Shown: positions 25,805 to 35,479, numbered from the stretch's first letter. The stretch is 64,000 nucleotides of DNA from Sulfuricurvum sp. (GCA_030696775.1 JAUYRN010000027.1:248001-312000), one strand, 5' to 3'. The notes: generated by a model from the sequence alone, not told the origin. Translations and numbers: made by a program.

Positions 25805-25822
25805 CGTAGCACGAACGTAGCA
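25805..25822. promoter_or_regulatory. Tandem CGTAGCA direct repeats, candidate response-regulator site
   Basis: CGTAGCA occurs at 25805-25811 and again at 25816-25822, an 11-bp period, one helical turn. They overlap the -35 region of the porin promoter. OmpR/PhoB-type regulators bind 6-7 bp direct repeats with 11-bp spacing in just this position, and such a regulator is encoded next door (25892-26557). Confidence 0.55.
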
Positions 25823-25891
25823 TTTGTTAAATTAGAAAAAATTATCCCTAAATATCAAAATGAGATAAACAAAATGAGTAAAAAAGTAACG

Positions 25892-26557
25892 TTATACAGA
25901 GCGTGGAATATCAATCATGTAACCTAACGCACGAATATTTTGAATAAAATCTTCTTTGAGACTTTTATTCAAACGACTTACTTCCGCACGTATCGTTGCA
26001 TTGTCAACGTACTCATCATCCCATATATAGGTACGAAATTGATCAAAATCAACGACGCGTCCGCGATTTCGTGCTAATAAGTCAATGATTTGCAATTGTC
26101 GTTTCGAAAGAGGATGTGTTACATTATCACACAGTAAAGTAGAGGTAGAAGCATCATACGCATAGCTCTTCGAAAGACGTGTATGGCTTTGGGGAATAAG
26201 ACAATTCTGCATCACTTTATCAATACGTAATGAGAGCTCTTTGAGGTGAAACGGCTTTTTGAGGTAATCGTAACATCCCAGATCATACGCTCGACTAATC
26301 CCCTCAATGTCCGCTAAGGCACTGATGTAAATAGCAGGAGGACGAATTTTTAACACGTGAAGCTGTTCAAGTAAATCCAGTCCATCAATACCTGGGACAT
26401 TAATATCCAGGATAAGCAAATCGAAGTTTTCGCCTTGGATACAGACTAATGCTTCGCTCCCGTCATAGCATGTTATAACACGGTGACCTAATGCCACCAA
26501 ATATTCACTGATTGCTTCGCTGAGCATTTGTTCATCTTCAAGCAAAAGAATTTTCAA
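25892..26557 (-). CDS. OmpR/PhoB-type response regulator
   Basis: A 221-residue two-domain regulator: receiver domain (MKILLLEDEQMLSEAI; phosphoacceptor Asp in LLILDINVPG near residue 52; IYISAL with the conserved Ser; KKPF lysine near residue 101) and a winged-helix DNA-binding domain (LSKRQLQIIDLLARNRGRVV, TIRAEVSRLNKSL). It shares a four-base overlap with the sensor kinase upstream. The adjacent acetate operon carries repeats that suit this class, so it is the leading candidate regulator. Confidence 0.95.
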   Translation of the reverse strand: MKILLLEDEQMLSEAISEYLVALGHRVITCYDGSEALVCIQGENFDLLILDINVPGIDGLDLLEQLHVLKIRPPAIYISALADIEGISRAYDLGCYDYLKKPFHLKELSLRIDKVMQNCLIPQSHTRLSKSYAYDASTSTLLCDNVTHPLSKRQLQIIDLLARNRGRVVDFDQFRTYIWDDEYVDNATIRAEVSRLNKSLKEDFIQNIRALGYMIDIPRSV

Positions 26558-27774
26558 ACATCCCCTCCTTTTGGAAACTGATAGTCAAAACGGGTATATT
26601 CAACCGTTGAATCAATACGAATATCAACCCCTTCTTCATCACAAATCGCTTTCACCAGACTAAGCCCCAGACCAAATCCATCGGTTTTTTTACGCTCACG
26701 ATAGTAGGCTTCAAAAATCTTATCCACATCATGAATTTTTTGCGATTTACTCTCAACCCAAAAAGCACACGCATCGATATTGGAGCTGACACCCACTCGA
26801 ACAACTTCTCCATTTTTGGTATATTTGATCGCATTTGTGAGATTGTTGTCAATAACACGCTGAAGTTTTGTCTCATTAAAAACAATCCATGCAGGAAATT
26901 CAGGTTTATTGTATTGGAATGATAAGTTTGAAAATTGGGCGACCTCATCGAAAAATTCAAGCCGTTTTTCGACGTATTCGCTTAAATCCATCGCTTTTTT
27001 AGGATACTCAATCTGGTCTTTTTTCACCAAATAACTCAAATCGTCGTAAATACTAAAGATATTTTTGACCGCTGCTTCGATTTTAGCCAGATAGCGGTTA
27101 CGCCCCTCGCTCATACTAAAAAGCTCGATATTCGCCATAATCACCGAAAGAGGAGTATGCGTTTCATGAATGGCATAACGGATAAACTGCTTGTGCGATT
27201 CAAGCAACCCTTGAGAAAACATCTGTTCCTCTTCAAGTGCTTCATTTTTCAGTTGCAGTGCTTTTGTTTTTAGTTTTACTCGATCTTCCAAACTCGCATT
27301 GAGCGTACGAAGTGACTCTTTTTGCTCATAAATCGTTGAGCCCATATCATTAGCATAACCCGCCATTTTTTTGAACTCATTAAAATAGAGTTCGTCAGGG
27401 AGAATGGCTTCTGCTTTTTCATGTGCCGATTCAAAAAATGTCAAAAAACGCTCCATATCACGAGCAATCATACTGTTGATGATTTTTGAAATTCCTACAA
27501 TAAAACCAAACAAAATCAACGCCAGCGTTGCAATCTCTACCATTATTTTTATTAAACGTGTTTTGGGTAAATCTTGAAACGAAAGAGAACTGCTCAATGG
27601 AGTATTTTTACTAATCTCAATACCATGTGCTGCTGTTTTTAAAAAATCTTTGTATTCATCGTAAATAAGTAACGACGAAAAAATAACCGTGAAAAAGAGG
27701 ATAAAGACAATGGTATAGAAATTAAGTTCTCGTAAAGAAATATGAGACAACCTATGCTGTAACCAAGACTCCAT
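26554..27774 (-). CDS. Membrane sensor histidine kinase
   Basis: About 406 residues: membrane helix 1 (YTIVFILFFTVIFSSLLIY), a short extracytoplasmic segment of about 40 residues, helix 2 (IMVEIATLALILFGFIVGI), a coiled coil, the HisKA region with YAIHETHTPLSVIMANIELF (phospho-His) and an ATP-binding domain ending KKTDGFGLGLSLVKAICDEEG. I prefer ATG 27774 because AGGA lies five bases before it and TATAAT at 27802-27807 would start transcription between it and the longer in-frame ATG at 27813. The sensor is too small to hold a PAS domain, so signal may come from the membrane. Confidence 0.92.
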   Translation of the reverse strand: MESWLQHRLSHISLRELNFYTIVFILFFTVIFSSLLIYDEYKDFLKTAAHGIEISKNTPLSSSLSFQDLPKTRLIKIMVEIATLALILFGFIVGISKIINSMIARDMERFLTFFESAHEKAEAILPDELYFNEFKKMAGYANDMGSTIYEQKESLRTLNASLEDRVKLKTKALQLKNEALEEEQMFSQGLLESHKQFIRYAIHETHTPLSVIMANIELFSMSEGRNRYLAKIEAAVKNIFSIYDDLSYLVKKDQIEYPKKAMDLSEYVEKRLEFFDEVAQFSNLSFQYNKPEFPAWIVFNETKLQRVIDNNLTNAIKYTKNGEVVRVGVSSNIDACAFWVESKSQKIHDVDKIFEAYYRERKKTDGFGLGLSLVKAICDEEGVDIRIDSTVEYTRFDYQFPKGGDV

Positions 27775-27801
27775 GCCATTCCTGTCAAATAAAATTGCTC
27801 C

Positions 27802-27807
27802 ATTATA
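27802..27807 (-). promoter_or_regulatory. -10 box of the kinase-regulator operon
   Basis: TATAAT read on the minus strand, with a predicted transcript start near 27795, which supports ATG 27774 as the kinase start. Confidence 0.45.
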
Positions 27808-27875
27808 ACTCATTACACCCGATTGGTTAAGAAAAACCGACTATAATTTCAAAAAATTCCCTTAAGGATCACCTA

Positions 27876-28382
27876 ATGTTCGGACGCAAAGAACTTAAAA
27901 CTTATACTGTCACTCCAGAAGAGATGGCAAGCTACCAATGGGCGAAAATGACCACAGCCAAAGGCGTTATGTGGATCAAACTATACAATGACGAGACTCC
28001 AAACACCGTTGCGAACTTCGCTGCAATGGTAAAAGACGGCTATTATGACGGACTTAATTTCCACCGCGTAATCCCAGGGTTCATGGCTCAAGGCGGATGT
28101 CCTCATGGTTCTGGTACCGGCGGTCCAGGTTGGGCAATCCCTTGTGAAACAGCACTTAACACACACCGTCACGTCAAAGGAACATTGTCAATGGCACACG
28201 CAGGTCCAAACACAGGCGGAAGCCAGTTCTTCATCTGTTTTGCTGCAACTCCACATCTTGATGGTGTTCACACAGTTTTCGGCGGAATTGAGAAAGATGA
28301 CGCTGAATCAATGGCAGTTCTTGACAGTATCGCTATGCGTGACGTTATTGAAAAAGTTGAAATTTTAGCTGCTCGCGACTAA
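27876..28382 (+). CDS. Cyclophilin-type peptidyl-prolyl cis-trans isomerase
   Basis: A 168-residue cytosolic cyclophilin: FHRVIPGFMAQGGCPHGSGTGGPGW near residues 67-92 and GGSQFFICFAATPHLDGVHTVFG near residues 115-138 contain the catalytic Arg and the substrate-binding Phe/Trp/His residues. No signal peptide, so a PpiB-type cytoplasmic enzyme that speeds proline isomerisation during folding. AAGGA precedes the ATG. QueH follows two bases after its stop. Confidence 0.96.
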   Translation: MFGRKELKTYTVTPEEMASYQWAKMTTAKGVMWIKLYNDETPNTVANFAAMVKDGYYDGLNFHRVIPGFMAQGGCPHGSGTGGPGWAIPCETALNTHRHVKGTLSMAHAGPNTGGSQFFICFAATPHLDGVHTVFGGIEKDDAESMAVLDSIAMRDVIEKVEILAARD

Positions 28383-28384
28383 TC

Positions 28385-29464
28385 ATGCTAGTACACATCT
28401 GTTGCAGTGTTGATTCCCATTTCTTTATGGAAAAGCTGCAACAGGAATTTCCCGATGAAACACTCATCGGATTCTTCTATGATCCCAATATCCACCCTTA
28501 CAGCGAATATCAACTGCGCCTTTTAGACGTAACACGAAGTTGTAAAAAACTGGGTATTGAGCTCATCGAAGGTCAATACGATTTTGAAGATTGGATGAAT
28601 GCCGTCCGAGGACTCGAAAAAGAACCTGAAAAAGGGGCGCGTTGTGAAGTATGTTTTGACCGTCGTTTTGAAGTAAGCGCTTACAAAGCATTGGAACTCG
28701 GCGAGAAATCGATGACTACCACCCTCCTCGTCAGCCCTCTAAAATCGCAAGAACAACTCAAAAAAAGCGGCGATGTGTTTCATGCAACGCATGGCGTCGA
28801 GTTCATCGCGTTTGATTACCGTAAAAATGGCGGAAGCAACGACCAAAGCCGTGTCAGTAAAGAAGAACAACTGTATCGTCAAGACTACTGCGGCTGTATC
28901 TTCGGACTCACCATGCAGCGTGACCAGCAACATCGTCTAATGGATGAGATGTTCTCTCCCCTCTCTCGCCAAATTCTCCCTGCTTCCATCGAAGAGCGTC
29001 TTGAACTTTATACCAAGCGTATGGATCTCGAAGATTCAGACATCCCCTATAAAATCATACGCGAGCGATTTTTAAATTATCGGCTCATGCGTGCTTCGGT
29101 AAAAACAGGCTCCGTAATCATCCCATCCTATCCACTCTTTTACTCAACCATCAACCGCACATCGACTGAGGGGAAAATCGATTTTGAGATAAACGGGCAA
29201 TTTTTTCTCAATCGTGAAGAGGTACGTTTTATCACTCTCGATACCTTCAACACCCTCACCGCATCCGTCTATAAAAATACTCAAGAGTTGATGTTTAATG
29301 CTCCTGATATTGATATTGAAATGACTTTACGTGCCAAGCTTACCGAAAGCGCGTTCAACACTTCTGCAATCATCGTCGTGGATGAAATACCGACTGCTAA
29401 AATCACCCTTCTCTTAGAGACGAAAACGTATGACGATACGAAAGAAAAGCTCATACTGCTGTAA
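28385..29464 (+). CDS. queH: Epoxyqueuosine reductase QueH (DUF208) with a C-terminal extension
   Basis: QueH reduces epoxyqueuosine to queuosine in tRNA anticodons and replaces QueG. Residues 1-190 carry the whole family core: HICCSVD at residue 4 (vicinal cysteines), FFYDPNIHPYSEY, CEVCFDRRF near 78 and YCGCIFG near 168. The protein is 359 residues, so about 160 residues beyond the core form an extra domain (YPLFYSTINRTSTEGKIDF...), which I do not recognise; long QueH forms are known in this phylum. It follows cyclophilin immediately. Confidence 0.9.
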   Translation: MLVHICCSVDSHFFMEKLQQEFPDETLIGFFYDPNIHPYSEYQLRLLDVTRSCKKLGIELIEGQYDFEDWMNAVRGLEKEPEKGARCEVCFDRRFEVSAYKALELGEKSMTTTLLVSPLKSQEQLKKSGDVFHATHGVEFIAFDYRKNGGSNDQSRVSKEEQLYRQDYCGCIFGLTMQRDQQHRLMDEMFSPLSRQILPASIEERLELYTKRMDLEDSDIPYKIIRERFLNYRLMRASVKTGSVIIPSYPLFYSTINRTSTEGKIDFEINGQFFLNREEVRFITLDTFNTLTASVYKNTQELMFNAPDIDIEMTLRAKLTESAFNTSAIIVVDEIPTAKITLLLETKTYDDTKEKLILL

Positions 29465-29513
29465 ACTCTCTAATACGCCTACTTTTTAATCACACATAAA
29501 GCACTTAGTCCAC

Positions 29514-29519
29514 TATAAT
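29514..29519 (+). promoter_or_regulatory. -10 box just upstream of the antiporter start
   Basis: TATAAT ends only seven bases before the ATG at 29527, and no Shine-Dalgarno sequence is seen in between, so the mRNA could be leaderless or nearly so. Confidence 0.4.
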
Positions 29520-29526
29520 CATCTTT

Positions 29527-31137
29527 ATGGAAAACTTACTCTTATCAATCTTTTTAACCATTGCCATTGCCACAGTTCTCAATATCATCCTAAAGCGATT
29601 TGGGATATCTCATATCATAGGCTACATTGCGACAGGGACAATCATTAGCACCCTCTTTGGCTTTAATGGACATGGTAATGATTCTTTAGAGTTAATCGGT
29701 GAATTCGGGATCGTCTTTTTGATGTTTACGATCGGACTGGAACTCAGTCTTGAGAAAATCAAAAAAATGAAAGAGCTCCTCCTTACAAACGGCCTTCTGC
29801 AAGTATTATTCAGCGTCGTGGTGATCTTTTTACTCTCATTTACTCTTTTTCATCTCGACTTCAACACATCACTTATCATCTCTTTGGCTTTTTCGCTCTC
29901 ATCTACCGCAATCGTCCTCACTTATCTCAAAGAGTCCAAAGACATCCATACACCGTATGGGCAAAAGTCGATGGGAATTTTGATTTTTCAAGACCTTGCC
30001 GTTATCCCCATTTTGCTCCTCATCACCTTTTTGTCCAACGATACCCTCTCTCTGAGCGAAGTCTTATGGAAAACGATACTCTCAGCTATTTTTGTCGTGG
30101 TGTTTATGTTTACCCTTGGGGAAAAGATTGTTAATGCCCTTTTACAGTTTTCGGCTAAAACAGAGCTTGAAGAGCTCTTTTTGGGTTCTGTATTTTCCAT
30201 TCTTATCGGAGCTTCACTGCTTGCCCACAGTATGGGATTTACGTACTCGCTTGGAGCGTTTATAGCAGGGATGATTATCGCCGACACCCGCTTTAACGTC
30301 AAAGTCGAATCGGATATCGCAAGCTATAAAGATCTGCTTCTTGGAGCATTTTTCTTTGGTGTAGGAACCAAGATCGATATGCTTTATTTTTTAGAAAATA
30401 TCCATATCATCACGTTTATTTTCATTTTTTCCATGCTCTTTAAAGCGGTAGTTATTTATAGCATCATTCGACGTAACTCCGATAAAAACACCTCTGCCAA
30501 AACAGCTCTCGCACTTGCACAGATTGGTGAATTTTCCTTTGCCATTTTTGCTCTTGCAGGATCGCAAAATCTTATTTCTCAAGAGATGTCCAGTTTTTTG
30601 ATCCTCGTAAGTGTCATATCCATGATCCTCACTCCGTTTATTATCGGAAATATTTATAAACTCTCTTCTTATTTTGAAAAAGAGTTTTATGAATCCGACG
30701 TTATTACACCTATCGAACGCCAAGGTCACATTATCGTTGCCGGATTTGCAACACTTGGAAAAATTGTTGCCGCTTCTTTACAGGCAAAAGGAGCAAATTT
30801 CATCATCATATCTGATAACCTTAAACACGTTTTACATGCTAGAAAACTTGGCTACATGGCATATTTTGGGCACTTAAACAAACTCCCCGTTTTAGAGTCG
30901 TTGATGGTCAAAGAGACAAAAGCTGTCATCATCACAATGAGCAGTGAACACAATAGACGACTCATCAGTGAAGCCATCCTCAACTACAACAAAGATGCCA
31001 ATATCATTATCAAAATCGACAGCGCTGAAGAGCGAAAAAGCATGAGAGACTTATCCGGATTAGAATTTGTTGATGCTAGTTTTGAAGTCGCAGATTTACT
31101 TGTCAGACATGCACTCAAAAAAGAGTCTTTAATGTAA
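29527..31137 (+). CDS. CPA2-family cation:proton antiporter with TrkA-N domain
   Basis: A 536-residue inner-membrane protein with about 12 helices in residues 1-380 (GEFGIVFLMFTIGLELSLEKI and FQDLAVIPILLLITF are the CPA2/KefB signatures) and a cytoplasmic Rossmann domain from about residue 395. This group exchanges K+ or Na+ for protons, with nucleotide control. The dinucleotide loop reads GFATLGKIV instead of the usual GxGxxG, so the second glycine is replaced. The start lacks a ribosome-binding site but begins directly at membrane helix 1, so ATG 29527 is the best choice. Confidence 0.9.
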   Translation: MENLLLSIFLTIAIATVLNIILKRFGISHIIGYIATGTIISTLFGFNGHGNDSLELIGEFGIVFLMFTIGLELSLEKIKKMKELLLTNGLLQVLFSVVVIFLLSFTLFHLDFNTSLIISLAFSLSSTAIVLTYLKESKDIHTPYGQKSMGILIFQDLAVIPILLLITFLSNDTLSLSEVLWKTILSAIFVVVFMFTLGEKIVNALLQFSAKTELEELFLGSVFSILIGASLLAHSMGFTYSLGAFIAGMIIADTRFNVKVESDIASYKDLLLGAFFFGVGTKIDMLYFLENIHIITFIFIFSMLFKAVVIYSIIRRNSDKNTSAKTALALAQIGEFSFAIFALAGSQNLISQEMSSFLILVSVISMILTPFIIGNIYKLSSYFEKEFYESDVITPIERQGHIIVAGFATLGKIVAASLQAKGANFIIISDNLKHVLHARKLGYMAYFGHLNKLPVLESLMVKETKAVIITMSSEHNRRLISEAILNYNKDANIIIKIDSAEERKSMRDLSGLEFVDASFEVADLLVRHALKKESLM

Positions 31138-31175
31138 CTTGAAAGCTAATTATCATTAATTAACTATTTTTGCGG

Positions 31176-31181
31176 TAAAAT
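31176..31181 (+). promoter_or_regulatory. -10 box of the fabZ operon
   Basis: TAAAAT, 33 bases before ATG 31214. Its position makes an upstream TTG start at 31181 impossible if this promoter is used. Confidence 0.4.
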
Positions 31182-31213
31182 TGGCGGACTTTTTACTTAA
31201 GGTGTTTATAAAT

Positions 31214-31657
31214 ATGATGGATGTCATTCAAATACAAAAAATTTTACCTCACCGTTTTCCTTTTCTCCTCGTCGATAGAGTAACGAGTATTACTCCGAAC
31301 GAATCGCTTATTGGCTTTAAAAATGTCACCATCGGTGAACAAATATTCGAAGGTCATTTTCCTGGACACCCTATCTATCCAGGCGTTATGATTTTAGAGG
31401 GAATGGCTCAAGCTGGCGGAATATTGGCATTTCAGAGCATGGACATGACCGAAGAAGAAGCAGCTAAAAAAGTAGTCTATTTCATGAGTATCGACGGTGC
31501 AAAATTTCGTGCCCCAGTCCGTCCTGGTGATCGCCTCCAATACCGTATGACCGTCATTAAGCACAAAGGCGTTATCTGGGTTTTAGAGGGTAAAGCGTAT
31601 GTTGATGACACTCTTGTTGCTCAAGCTGAACTCAAAGCTATGATCGTGGACAAGTAG
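31214..31657 (+). CDS. fabZ: 3-hydroxyacyl-[ACP] dehydratase FabZ
   Basis: FabZ removes water from 3-hydroxyacyl-ACP in fatty-acid elongation. About 147 residues with [13 protein letters not shown] (catalytic His) and [23 protein letters not shown] (catalytic Glu region). The start at 31214 (a second ATG follows at 31217) is chosen for the AAGGTG nine bases upstream and normal family length; an in-frame TTG at 31181 would add non-conserved residues. Head of the fabZ-lpxA-clpX-mreB-mreC run, the same order as in Helicobacter. Confidence 0.95.
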   Translation: MMDVIQIQKILPHRFPFLLVDRVTSITPNESLIGFKNVTIGEQIFEGHFPGHPIYPGVMILEGMAQAGGILAFQSMDMTEEEAAKKVVYFMSIDGAKFRAPVRPGDRLQYRMTVIKHKGVIWVLEGKAYVDDTLVAQAELKAMIVDK

Positions 31658-31663
31658 GACATT

Positions 31664-32449
31664 ATGAGTAAAATATCTCCACTTGCAGTGATTGAAGAGG
31701 GTGCTCTTATCGCAGAAGATGTTGAAATCGGACCTTTTTGTTTTATTTCCAGCCAATCTACGATTGGAAAAGGGACTAAAATAGCTGCCAGTACGTGTAT
31801 TTATGGAAAAACCACCATTGGCGAGAATAACACTATTTTTTCACATGCTGTTTTGGGCTCCGTTCCCCAAGACTTAAAGTACGCAGGTGAAAAAGTTGAA
31901 CTTATCATTGGCGACCATAATACCATTCGTGAGTTCACTCTTTTTAATCCGGGAACTGCAGGCGGCGGGAGCAAAACCGTTGTAGGTGATCACAATCTCT
32001 TTATGGGATATGTTCACTTAGGGCATGATGTTATCATCGGAGACCACTGTATTCTTGCAAATGCTGCAACCCTTGCAGGACACGTAGAAATGGGTAATTA
32101 TGCCGTTGTCGGAGGTATGACACCGATTCATCAGTTTGTAAAAATTGGGGATTATGCCATGATAGCCGGAGCATCTGCCCTATCCCAGGACGTACCTCCA
32201 TATTGTCTCGTAGAAGGAAATCGTGCAGTATTACGAGGACTTAATCTCAACGGTCTTCGCCGTCACGTTGCACGTGAAGATATTGACGCTCTTAGAGCTG
32301 CCTATCGAGAACTTTTTGAGTCAGGGAAACCTCTTCAAGAGAATGCAGCCGCACTATTAGAAGCCACATCAAGTGAGTATGTAAAAAATATATGTACCTT
32401 TATTATTAATACCAAACGGGGCATCCCCTTCGAAAGGAAAGAATCATGA
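31664..32449 (+). CDS. lpxA: UDP-N-acetylglucosamine acyltransferase
   Basis: LpxA performs the first step of lipid A synthesis. The 261-residue protein is a left-handed beta helix built of hexapeptide repeats (many I/V-G-x-x-x-x units from residue 15 to 190, such as [21 protein letters not shown]); HxxVGxGN-type catalytic His lies in [52 protein letters not shown] near residue 182 is the LpxA C-terminal mark. AGGAC precedes the ATG; ends with a four-base overlap into clpX. Confidence 0.96.
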   Translation: MSKISPLAVIEEGALIAEDVEIGPFCFISSQSTIGKGTKIAASTCIYGKTTIGENNTIFSHAVLGSVPQDLKYAGEKVELIIGDHNTIREFTLFNPGTAGGGSKTVVGDHNLFMGYVHLGHDVIIGDHCILANAATLAGHVEMGNYAVVGGMTPIHQFVKIGDYAMIAGASALSQDVPPYCLVEGNRAVLRGLNLNGLRRHVAREDIDALRAAYRELFESGKPLQENAAALLEATSSEYVKNICTFIINTKRGIPFERKES

Positions 32450-33678
32450 TACACCGTCATTGTAGCTTCTGCGAAGCGCAAGAAAGCGACCAAAACCCAC
32501 TTATTGCTGGTAACAATGTTTACATTTGTAAAAATTGTGTATTTTCAGCTTACAAGATTATGTTTGGAGAGAACAGCAATGATTCTTCTGCTGCACATGA
32601 GCATTTAAATACTGAATTACTGACTCCAAAAGAACTCAATACTTTTTTAGGTCAATACATTATTGGTCAAGAACGTGCGCGTAAACTTCTTTCAGTAGCT
32701 GTTTACAACCATTACAAACGGATTTTTAAACATCATAATGTAGACGATGATACTGAAATTGCCAAATCCAATGTCTTACTTATAGGACCTACCGGAAGCG
32801 GTAAAACACTCATGGCACAAACCATCGCTCGTGTTCTCAATGTACCTATCGCCATTGCCGATGCAACCAGTCTTACTGAAGCTGGTTATGTTGGTGAAGA
32901 CGTTGAAAATATTCTTACTAAACTTCTTCAAGCTGCTGACGGTGACATTGAACGCGCACAACAGGGCATTGTCTTTATCGATGAAATTGACAAAATTTCC
33001 CGCATGAGCGAAAACCGTTCTATCACTCGTGATGTCTCGGGTGAAGGGGTTCAGCAAGCACTACTAAAAATCATTGAAGGCGCCATTGTCAACATCCCTC
33101 CAAAAGGCGGGCGTAAGCACCCGAATCAAGATTTTATCCAAATCGACACTTCAGGAATTCTATTCATTTGCGGCGGTGCATTTGATGGATTAGGACAAAT
33201 TTTAGAGCGTAAAAAAGGGAAAAACGTCATGGGCTTTGGTCATGAAAAACGTAATTCCGCTGAGGGTGATGATAGCTTTGAAAACGTTGAACCCGATGAT
33301 TTGGTCAATTATGGCCTTATTCCTGAGCTTATTGGACGTCTTCCAATTATTGCATCTTTGAATAAAATCACCGAAGACGAAATGGTACGTATTCTCACCG
33401 AGCCAAAAAACTGTCTTGCAAAACAATACATCAAACTTTTTGCCATCGATGACGTTGAGCTCACTTTTGAAAAAGAGGCATTGAATGCCATTGCAGCCAA
33501 AGCTCTTACCCGTAAAACAGGAGCACGCGGTCTTCGTGCAATCTTAGAAGAAATTATGGGTGAAATCATGTATGAGCTCCCAGAATACAGTGGATACGAA
33601 GTAATCATCACAAAAGAAGTGGTTGATGAAGCATCCCTTCCAGTTTACATCAAAAAAACGTCTCAAAAAAGCGCATAG
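32446..33678 (+). CDS. clpX: ATP-dependent Clp protease ATP-binding subunit ClpX
   Basis: ClpX unfolds tagged proteins and feeds them to ClpP. The 410-residue protein has the N-terminal zinc-binding C4 domain (Cys 6, 9, 28 and 31), Walker [16 protein letters not shown], Walker [20 protein letters not shown] pore loop and sensor 2 [11 protein letters not shown]. Length and order are typical. No clpP is in the window. It overlaps lpxA by four bases and mreB follows nine bases later. Confidence 0.97.
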   Translation: MIHRHCSFCEAQESDQNPLIAGNNVYICKNCVFSAYKIMFGENSNDSSAAHEHLNTELLTPKELNTFLGQYIIGQERARKLLSVAVYNHYKRIFKHHNVDDDTEIAKSNVLLIGPTGSGKTLMAQTIARVLNVPIAIADATSLTEAGYVGEDVENILTKLLQAADGDIERAQQGIVFIDEIDKISRMSENRSITRDVSGEGVQQALLKIIEGAIVNIPPKGGRKHPNQDFIQIDTSGILFICGGAFDGLGQILERKKGKNVMGFGHEKRNSAEGDDSFENVEPDDLVNYGLIPELIGRLPIIASLNKITEDEMVRILTEPKNCLAKQYIKLFAIDDVELTFEKEALNAIAAKALTRKTGARGLRAILEEIMGEIMYELPEYSGYEVIITKEVVDEASLPVYIKKTSQKSA

Positions 33679-33687
33679 GACATAATA

Positions 33688-34725
33688 ATGCTATTTAATA
33701 AACTTATCGGACTCTTTTCAAACGACCTTGCCATCGACCTGGGCACGGCGAATACCCTTGTAATTGTCAAGGGGAAAGGCATTGTTATCAATGAGCCTTC
33801 TGTTGTTGCGGTCAAAACAGAAAAATACGGTCAACAAAGAGTCCTCGCAGTTGGACGTGAAGCCAAAGAGATGGTTGGTAAAACACCAGGAAATATCAAA
33901 GCTATTCGTCCTATGAAAGACGGTGTTATTGCCGATTTCGATATGACTGAAAAAATGATTCGCCGATTTATTGAAAAAGCGCATGGACGACGAAATCTTA
34001 TCAGTCCTCGCATTATCATTTGTATCCCTTACGGCTTAACACAAGTTGAGCGTAAAGCAGTTCGTGAATCAGCAATGAGCGCAGGAGCACGTGAAGTCTA
34101 TCTTATCGACGAACCTATGGCTGCCGCTATCGGTGCAGGAATCGATATTCGTGAGCCAAAAGGAAATGTCATCGTTGATATCGGTGGAGGAACAACGGAA
34201 ATCGGCGTTATCTCATTGGGAGGATTGGTACTGTGCCGCTCTATTCGTGTTGCAGGTGACAAAATTGACCGTGCTATCATGGATTATGTCAAACGTAAAT
34301 ACAATCTTCTTATTGGTGAGCGTATTGCGGAAGACATAAAAATCAATATCGGTACTGCAATGCCATTGGCTCAAGAACTCAAAATGATTATCAACGGCCG
34401 CGATCAAGTAGAAGGTTTGTTAACCTCTCTTGAACTTTCCAGTGAAGATGCTCGCGAAGCGATGCGTGATCCGCTCAAAGAGATTCTTGAAGCATTACGG
34501 GATGTGCTAGAGAATATGCCACCTGATTTAGCAGGTGATATTGTCAACAACGGTGTTATTTTAACAGGTGGCGGAGCATTGATTCGCCAACTTGACAAAT
34601 ACCTTTCTGAAACCATTAAAATTCCTGTTTACGTTGCTGACGAACCATTGCTTTGTGTAGCACGTGGTACAGGACGAGCGCTCGAAGAGATCGATCAACT
34701 TCACGAACTTTTCGATAATGAATAA
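33688..34725 (+). CDS. mreB: Rod-shape-determining protein MreB
   Basis: MreB is the bacterial actin that guides side-wall peptidoglycan synthesis at the inner membrane. The 345-residue protein shows IDLGTANTLV near residue 17 (phosphate 1), VDIGGGTTEIGVIS near 159 (phosphate 2) and GVILTGGGALIRQL near 289 (adenosine motif), with an amphipathic N-terminus (MLFNKLIGLFSN). mreC starts inside its last codons. The organism is probably rod-shaped or spiral. Confidence 0.97.
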   Translation: MLFNKLIGLFSNDLAIDLGTANTLVIVKGKGIVINEPSVVAVKTEKYGQQRVLAVGREAKEMVGKTPGNIKAIRPMKDGVIADFDMTEKMIRRFIEKAHGRRNLISPRIIICIPYGLTQVERKAVRESAMSAGAREVYLIDEPMAAAIGAGIDIREPKGNVIVDIGGGTTEIGVISLGGLVLCRSIRVAGDKIDRAIMDYVKRKYNLLIGERIAEDIKINIGTAMPLAQELKMIINGRDQVEGLLTSLELSSEDAREAMRDPLKEILEALRDVLENMPPDLAGDIVNNGVILTGGGALIRQLDKYLSETIKIPVYVADEPLLCVARGTGRALEEIDQLHELFDNE

Positions 34726-35479
34726 ACAGCGTCTTTCACTCACACTTCTTCTTCTCGCATGTGTGGGCGGGGCTCTTTATTTTAGCCCTTTTTTACAAAC
34801 TCCCTTCATTCATCTCTCACAAAGCATCAAAACTACCTATTTAAACCAAATTCAAGGTTTTAAAAACTCTATTGCAAAGCATATTTCTCAAGAAAAAACC
34901 ATTACCGAATTACAACAGCACAATCGCTATTATGAACGTGAAATTTTAACTCTGCACCAAGTAGCAAGTGAATACCAAAATCTATTGAAACTTCAAAATA
35001 GTTCTATTAAAACACTTCCTTCCGTTGAACTTGTACGTACTATTTCTTATGTGAGAATGGGTGATCCTCATAAATTATGGCTTGAGATGGATCATTTTGA
35101 TTCTGCTCGTGTTTATGGTTTGATCTATCGAGGTTATGTTGCCGGGATTGTTGTCTCTAAAAATCATTCCCCTATGGCACTTCTCAATGGTGATATAAAA
35201 AGTTCTTACGCCGTTTCAGTCGGAAATTCGCAAGCTCCAGGCATTGTGCGAGGTAATAATGAACGTCATCTTGTTGTTGAATTTATCCCCACATGGATAC
35301 CAATTTATGTTGGAGATGAAATCGTTACTTCTGGTTTGGATCGAATTTTTTTCTCTGGACTTAAAGTAGGGAAAATAATCTCTATTTCCAAAGCAAGCGG
35401 TTACCAAAGCGCTGTAGTTGAACCCTATTTTTATGCTAAAAATCCTACTTATTTTCACGTCATAACCAAAGTGAAATAA
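34718..35479 (+). CDS. mreC: Rod-shape-determining protein MreC
   Basis: About 253 residues: one N-terminal membrane helix (LSLTLLLLACVGGALYF), a periplasmic coiled coil (ITELQQHNRYYEREILTLHQVASEYQNLLKLQ, residues 60-95), then the MreC beta domains (YVRMGDPHKLWLEMD, GIVVSKNHSPMALLNG, GDEIVTSGLDRIF). It bridges MreB to cell-wall synthases. ATG 34718 overlaps the mreB stop by eight bases and gives the right N-terminus; an in-frame upstream start at 34664 lies within mreB and is unlikely. No mreD follows in the window. Confidence 0.93.
   Translation: MNKQRLSLTLLLLACVGGALYFSPFLQTPFIHLSQSIKTTYLNQIQGFKNSIAKHISQEKTITELQQHNRYYEREILTLHQVASEYQNLLKLQNSSIKTLPSVELVRTISYVRMGDPHKLWLEMDHFDSARVYGLIYRGYVAGIVVSKNHSPMALLNGDIKSSYAVSVGNSQAPGIVRGNNERHLVVEFIPTWIPIYVGDEIVTSGLDRIFFSGLKVGKIISISKASGYQSAVVEPYFYAKNPTYFHVITKVK

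Noticed and set aside
31181-31183. TTG at 31181 as start of fabZ
   Set aside because: It sits in the likely -10 box and adds residues not found in FabZ; ATG 31214 has the ribosome-binding site.
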